A stretch of DNA of 64,000 bases from Streptomyces sp. Edi2. Its GTDB lineage: Bacteria; Actinomycetota; Actinomycetes; Streptomycetales; Streptomycetaceae. The stretch spans positions 3,472,001 through 3,536,000 of the forward strand of contig NZ_JBEJGX010000003.1 of the NCBI RefSeq assembly GCF_040253635.1, written 5' to 3'. Numbering within the stretch: position 1 is the first letter of the stretch; each line of letters starts with the position of its first letter. A program made the translations under genes and the position numbers. The notes beneath the pieces are model-generated. The model was not told the DNA's origin. It saw nothing but the letters and a program-made list of their open reading frames with translations, and made no database searches. Below are positions 62,239 to 64,000 of the stretch, one piece after another.

Positions 62239-62275
62239 GGGAGGGGCCGCCACGTCATCCGTGGCGGCCCCTCCC
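62239..62275. terminator. Terminator between GT4 and ketoacyl synthase genes
   Basis: A 16-bp perfect stem (62239-62254 with 62260-62275) with a tcatc loop, 8 bases from the end of the convergent gene. Probably works both ways. Confidence 0.88.
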
Positions 62276-62282
62276 CATAGGG

Positions 62283-63497
62283 TCACTTGGTCAGGACCAG
62301 GCTCACGTTGTGGCCGCCGAAGCCGAAGGAGTTGGCCAGCGCGGCGTTCCAGCGGCCGGTGCGGTTCTCGCCCTGCACCACGTCCAGGTCGATCCTCGGG
62401 TCGAGGGTGTCGAGGTTGCGGACGGCGGGGGCCACGCCGTCCCTGAGCGCCAGCAGCGCCGCCATCGCGCCCACCGCACCGGAGGCACCCAGCATGTGGC
62501 CGGTCATGGATTTCGTGGCGGTGACAGAGGCATGGGTGCCCACCGCGCGGCCGATCGCCTCGGCCTCGGCCAGGTCGCCGGACTCGGTGGAGGTGGCGTG
62601 GGCATGCACATGGCCGATGTCCCGCGGGGACAGGTCCGCATCGCGCAGGGCCAGTTCGATGGCGTGGACCTGGCCCGCCGCGTCGGAGGCCGTGATGTGG
62701 TTCGCGCTGGAGCTGACGGCGCTGCCGGCCAGCGTGCCGTACGCGGTGGCGCCGCGGGCCCGGGCGAACCCGGCGCGCTCCAGGACCATGATTCCCGCGC
62801 CCTCGCCCATGACGAAGCCGCTGCGGGCCGCATCGAACGGGCGGGACACCGACTCCGGGTCGGCGGACTGCGTGGAGAGCGCCTTCATCTGGGCGAAGGC
62901 GGCGAGGGTGAACGGGTGCAGACAGGCCTCGACGCCGCCCGCGACCACCACGTCCACCCGCCCGGCGCGGAGCAGGTCGAGGCCCATCGCCAATGCCTCG
63001 GCACCGGACGCACAGGCGCTGACGGGCGTCCTGGCCCCGCCCTTGGCGCCCAGGTCCATGCTGACCCACGCGGCTGGTCCGTTGGGCATGAGCATGGGAA
63101 CCGCGAAGGGCGAGAGCCGGCGCGCCCCGGACTTCTCGAAGAGGTCGTCCTGGCCGAGCGTGGTGAGCACACCGCCGGTGCCGGTGCCGATGACCACGGC
63201 CAGCCGTTCGGGCTCGACCTCGGGCGCACCGGCGTCCTGCCAGGCCTCGCGCGAGGTGAGTATCGCCAACTGCTCGCTGCGGTCCAGCTTCCGGGCCTCC
63301 GTACGCGGCAGCGCGGCGGCCGGATCCCCGGTGAGTCCGGCCGCGACGCTCACCGGGAGGTCCATGGCCCACTCCTCCTCCAGCGCGCGCACCCCGGACT
63401 CTCCCGCCAGCAGCCCCGACCAGGACGAGGACGCATCGGCGCCGACCGGAGTCATCGCCCCGATACCCGTCACCAGCACCTGGCCGTTCTCGGTCAT
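62283..63497 (-). CDS. Beta-ketoacyl-ACP synthase II (FabF-like)
   Basis: A 404-aa condensing enzyme. The nucleophile Cys162 in VSACASGAEAL, His300 in VHAHATSTESGD, and Lys329/His334 in TKSMTGHMLG complete the Cys-His-His triad of KAS II. The VEAHGTGT-type motif is altered (VHAHATST). ATG 63497 has gaggag upstream. No acyl carrier protein, malonyl transferase or ketoreductase gene adjoins it, so it acts either with the central fatty acid set or in a special pathway. Confidence 0.93.
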   Translation of the reverse strand: MTENGQVLVTGIGAMTPVGADASSSWSGLLAGESGVRALEEEWAMDLPVSVAAGLTGDPAAALPRTEARKLDRSEQLAILTSREAWQDAGAPEVEPERLAVVIGTGTGGVLTTLGQDDLFEKSGARRLSPFAVPMLMPNGPAAWVSMDLGAKGGARTPVSACASGAEALAMGLDLLRAGRVDVVVAGGVEACLHPFTLAAFAQMKALSTQSADPESVSRPFDAARSGFVMGEGAGIMVLERAGFARARGATAYGTLAGSAVSSSANHITASDAAGQVHAIELALRDADLSPRDIGHVHAHATSTESGDLAEAEAIGRAVGTHASVTATKSMTGHMLGASGAVGAMAALLALRDGVAPAVRNLDTLDPRIDLDVVQGENRTGRWNAALANSFGFGGHNVSLVLTK

Positions 63498-63672
63498 CTT
63501 CGTCTCCTCTGACCTCATAGAAACCGCACAAAGCCCATGGCGGGCCCGTAGAGATCATCTCAGCGGTGAGCTCGCCAAACAGGGGGCGGGCAAACCGATT
63601 TCAGCGGCGGGAAGTTGTCACTCCCCCACAACAACGGGCATGCCCTCAACGCCGGACGACCACCGTGATCCG

Positions 63673-63737
63673 CGTCCGTTCCGCTCGTCCGCTCTACTCG
63701 TCCGTTCCGTTCGTCCGTTCCGTTCGTCCGCCCTGCC
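63673..63737 (+). repeat. 13-bp tandem repeat, five copies
   Basis: Five units of exactly 13 bp, consensus cgtccgttccgtt, between the ketoacyl synthase start and the end of the window. 63498-64000 otherwise shows no supported gene. Confidence 0.88.
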
Positions 63738-63780
63738 GGCCCATTCCGCGCGTCCGCACGGCGTCGCCTCGCCGCGCGTC

Positions 63781-63820
63781 GCCTCGCGCCGCCTCGAGTC
63801 GCCTCGAGTCGCCTCGAGTC
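63781..63820 (+). repeat. 10-bp tandem repeat, four copies
   Basis: gcctcgcgcc followed by three identical gcctcgagtc units; further loose copies lie just before. Confidence 0.88.
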
Positions 63821-64000
63821 CGACGGTGATGGGGCGCTTTTTCTTTCGCGCCGCAATACCTCCGAAAGTCCGGCGGCCGGCCTCGGCATCGGGCATGTCC
63901 GCCGTTCCGCAACCGGCGCGAAGAAGACAAAGGCGGGCCCCGGCAAGAGAAGTGACATGACGCTTTCCGGATCGGGGCGGGCACACCGGCCGGATGGCGC

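Overview
The window reads as Streptomyces chromosome. GC content is very high with strong third-position GC bias, there are GTG and TTG starts, many genes overlap by 4 bases (ATGA/GTGA), and the gene content is typical of the genus: LCP wall-polymer ligases, a SigB-type sigma factor with its partner-switch proteins, a hut cluster, ECF, LacI and RpiR regulators, and LAXTG/LPXTG surface proteins. I see no tRNA, rRNA, CRISPR array, insertion sequence, phage gene or origin. The content is mostly chromosomal housekeeping and catabolism rather than a mobile island.

Layout. 1-4.8 kb: two LytR-CpsA-Psr ligases (the first cut by the window edge), a short coupling ORF, a secreted protein, a VanZ-like membrane protein and a hotdog thioesterase. 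4.8-8.5 kb: acyl-CoA dehydrogenase, UDP-glucose dehydrogenase, a 434-bp imperfect inverted repeat and a VOC protein. 8.5-12.1 kb: purK-purE-dipeptidase operon and a chagasin-like inhibitor. 12.3-16.9 kb: GtrA protein, a two-component pair and a POT peptide transporter. 17-21.8 kb: a four-gene operon of exported and wall-anchored proteins sharing a duplicated two-cysteine domain. 22-24.3 kb: anti-sigma kinase, STAS antagonist and SigB-type sigma factor. 24.4-29.9 kb: histidine catabolism operon hutU / M20 amidohydrolase / hutF / hutI. 30-33.1 kb: a self-contained ABC-exporter operon with its own winged-helix regulator and a striking operator-promoter. 33.4-38.4 kb: a type III-fold PLP decarboxylase, small membrane and hypothetical genes, an RpiR regulator, and an aromatic ammonia-lyase homologue without a normal MIO triad. 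38.5-42.2 kb: a quaternary-amine-type ABC importer. 42.2-49.4 kb: ECF sigma factor, a glycine-rich secreted protein with a 53-residue membrane protein, LacI regulator, amidohydrolase plus cysteine dioxygenase, and an NCS1 permease. 49.8-57.4 kb: cystathionine beta-synthase, SGNH hydrolase, thiolase, a structured non-coding stretch, small ORFs and a Bax-inhibitor-1 protein. 58-64 kb: two glycosyltransferases for wall or capsular glycopolymer and a stand-alone ketoacyl synthase.

How the parts fit. UDP-glucose dehydrogenase, the LCP ligases, GtrA and the GT2/CDP-glycerol-type transferase can all serve cell-envelope glycopolymer assembly. The hut operon gives the route through formylglutamate, with an M20 enzyme where HutG would be expected. 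The importer at 38.5 kb and the NCS1 permease at 47.5 kb have closely similar promoter-operator blocks at almost the same distance from their starts, which suggests one regulator controls both uptake systems. The RpiR regulator and the unusual lyase lie next to the importer.

The best candidates for something undescribed are the MIO-less lyase with its co-regulated transporters, the surface-protein operon, the regulator/exporter cassette with its 19-bp palindromic operator, the 434-bp palindromic intergenic element, and the MSER-type coupling peptides. No database search was possible. Family names come from recognising motifs, and genes without a confident family are described only by what can be seen.
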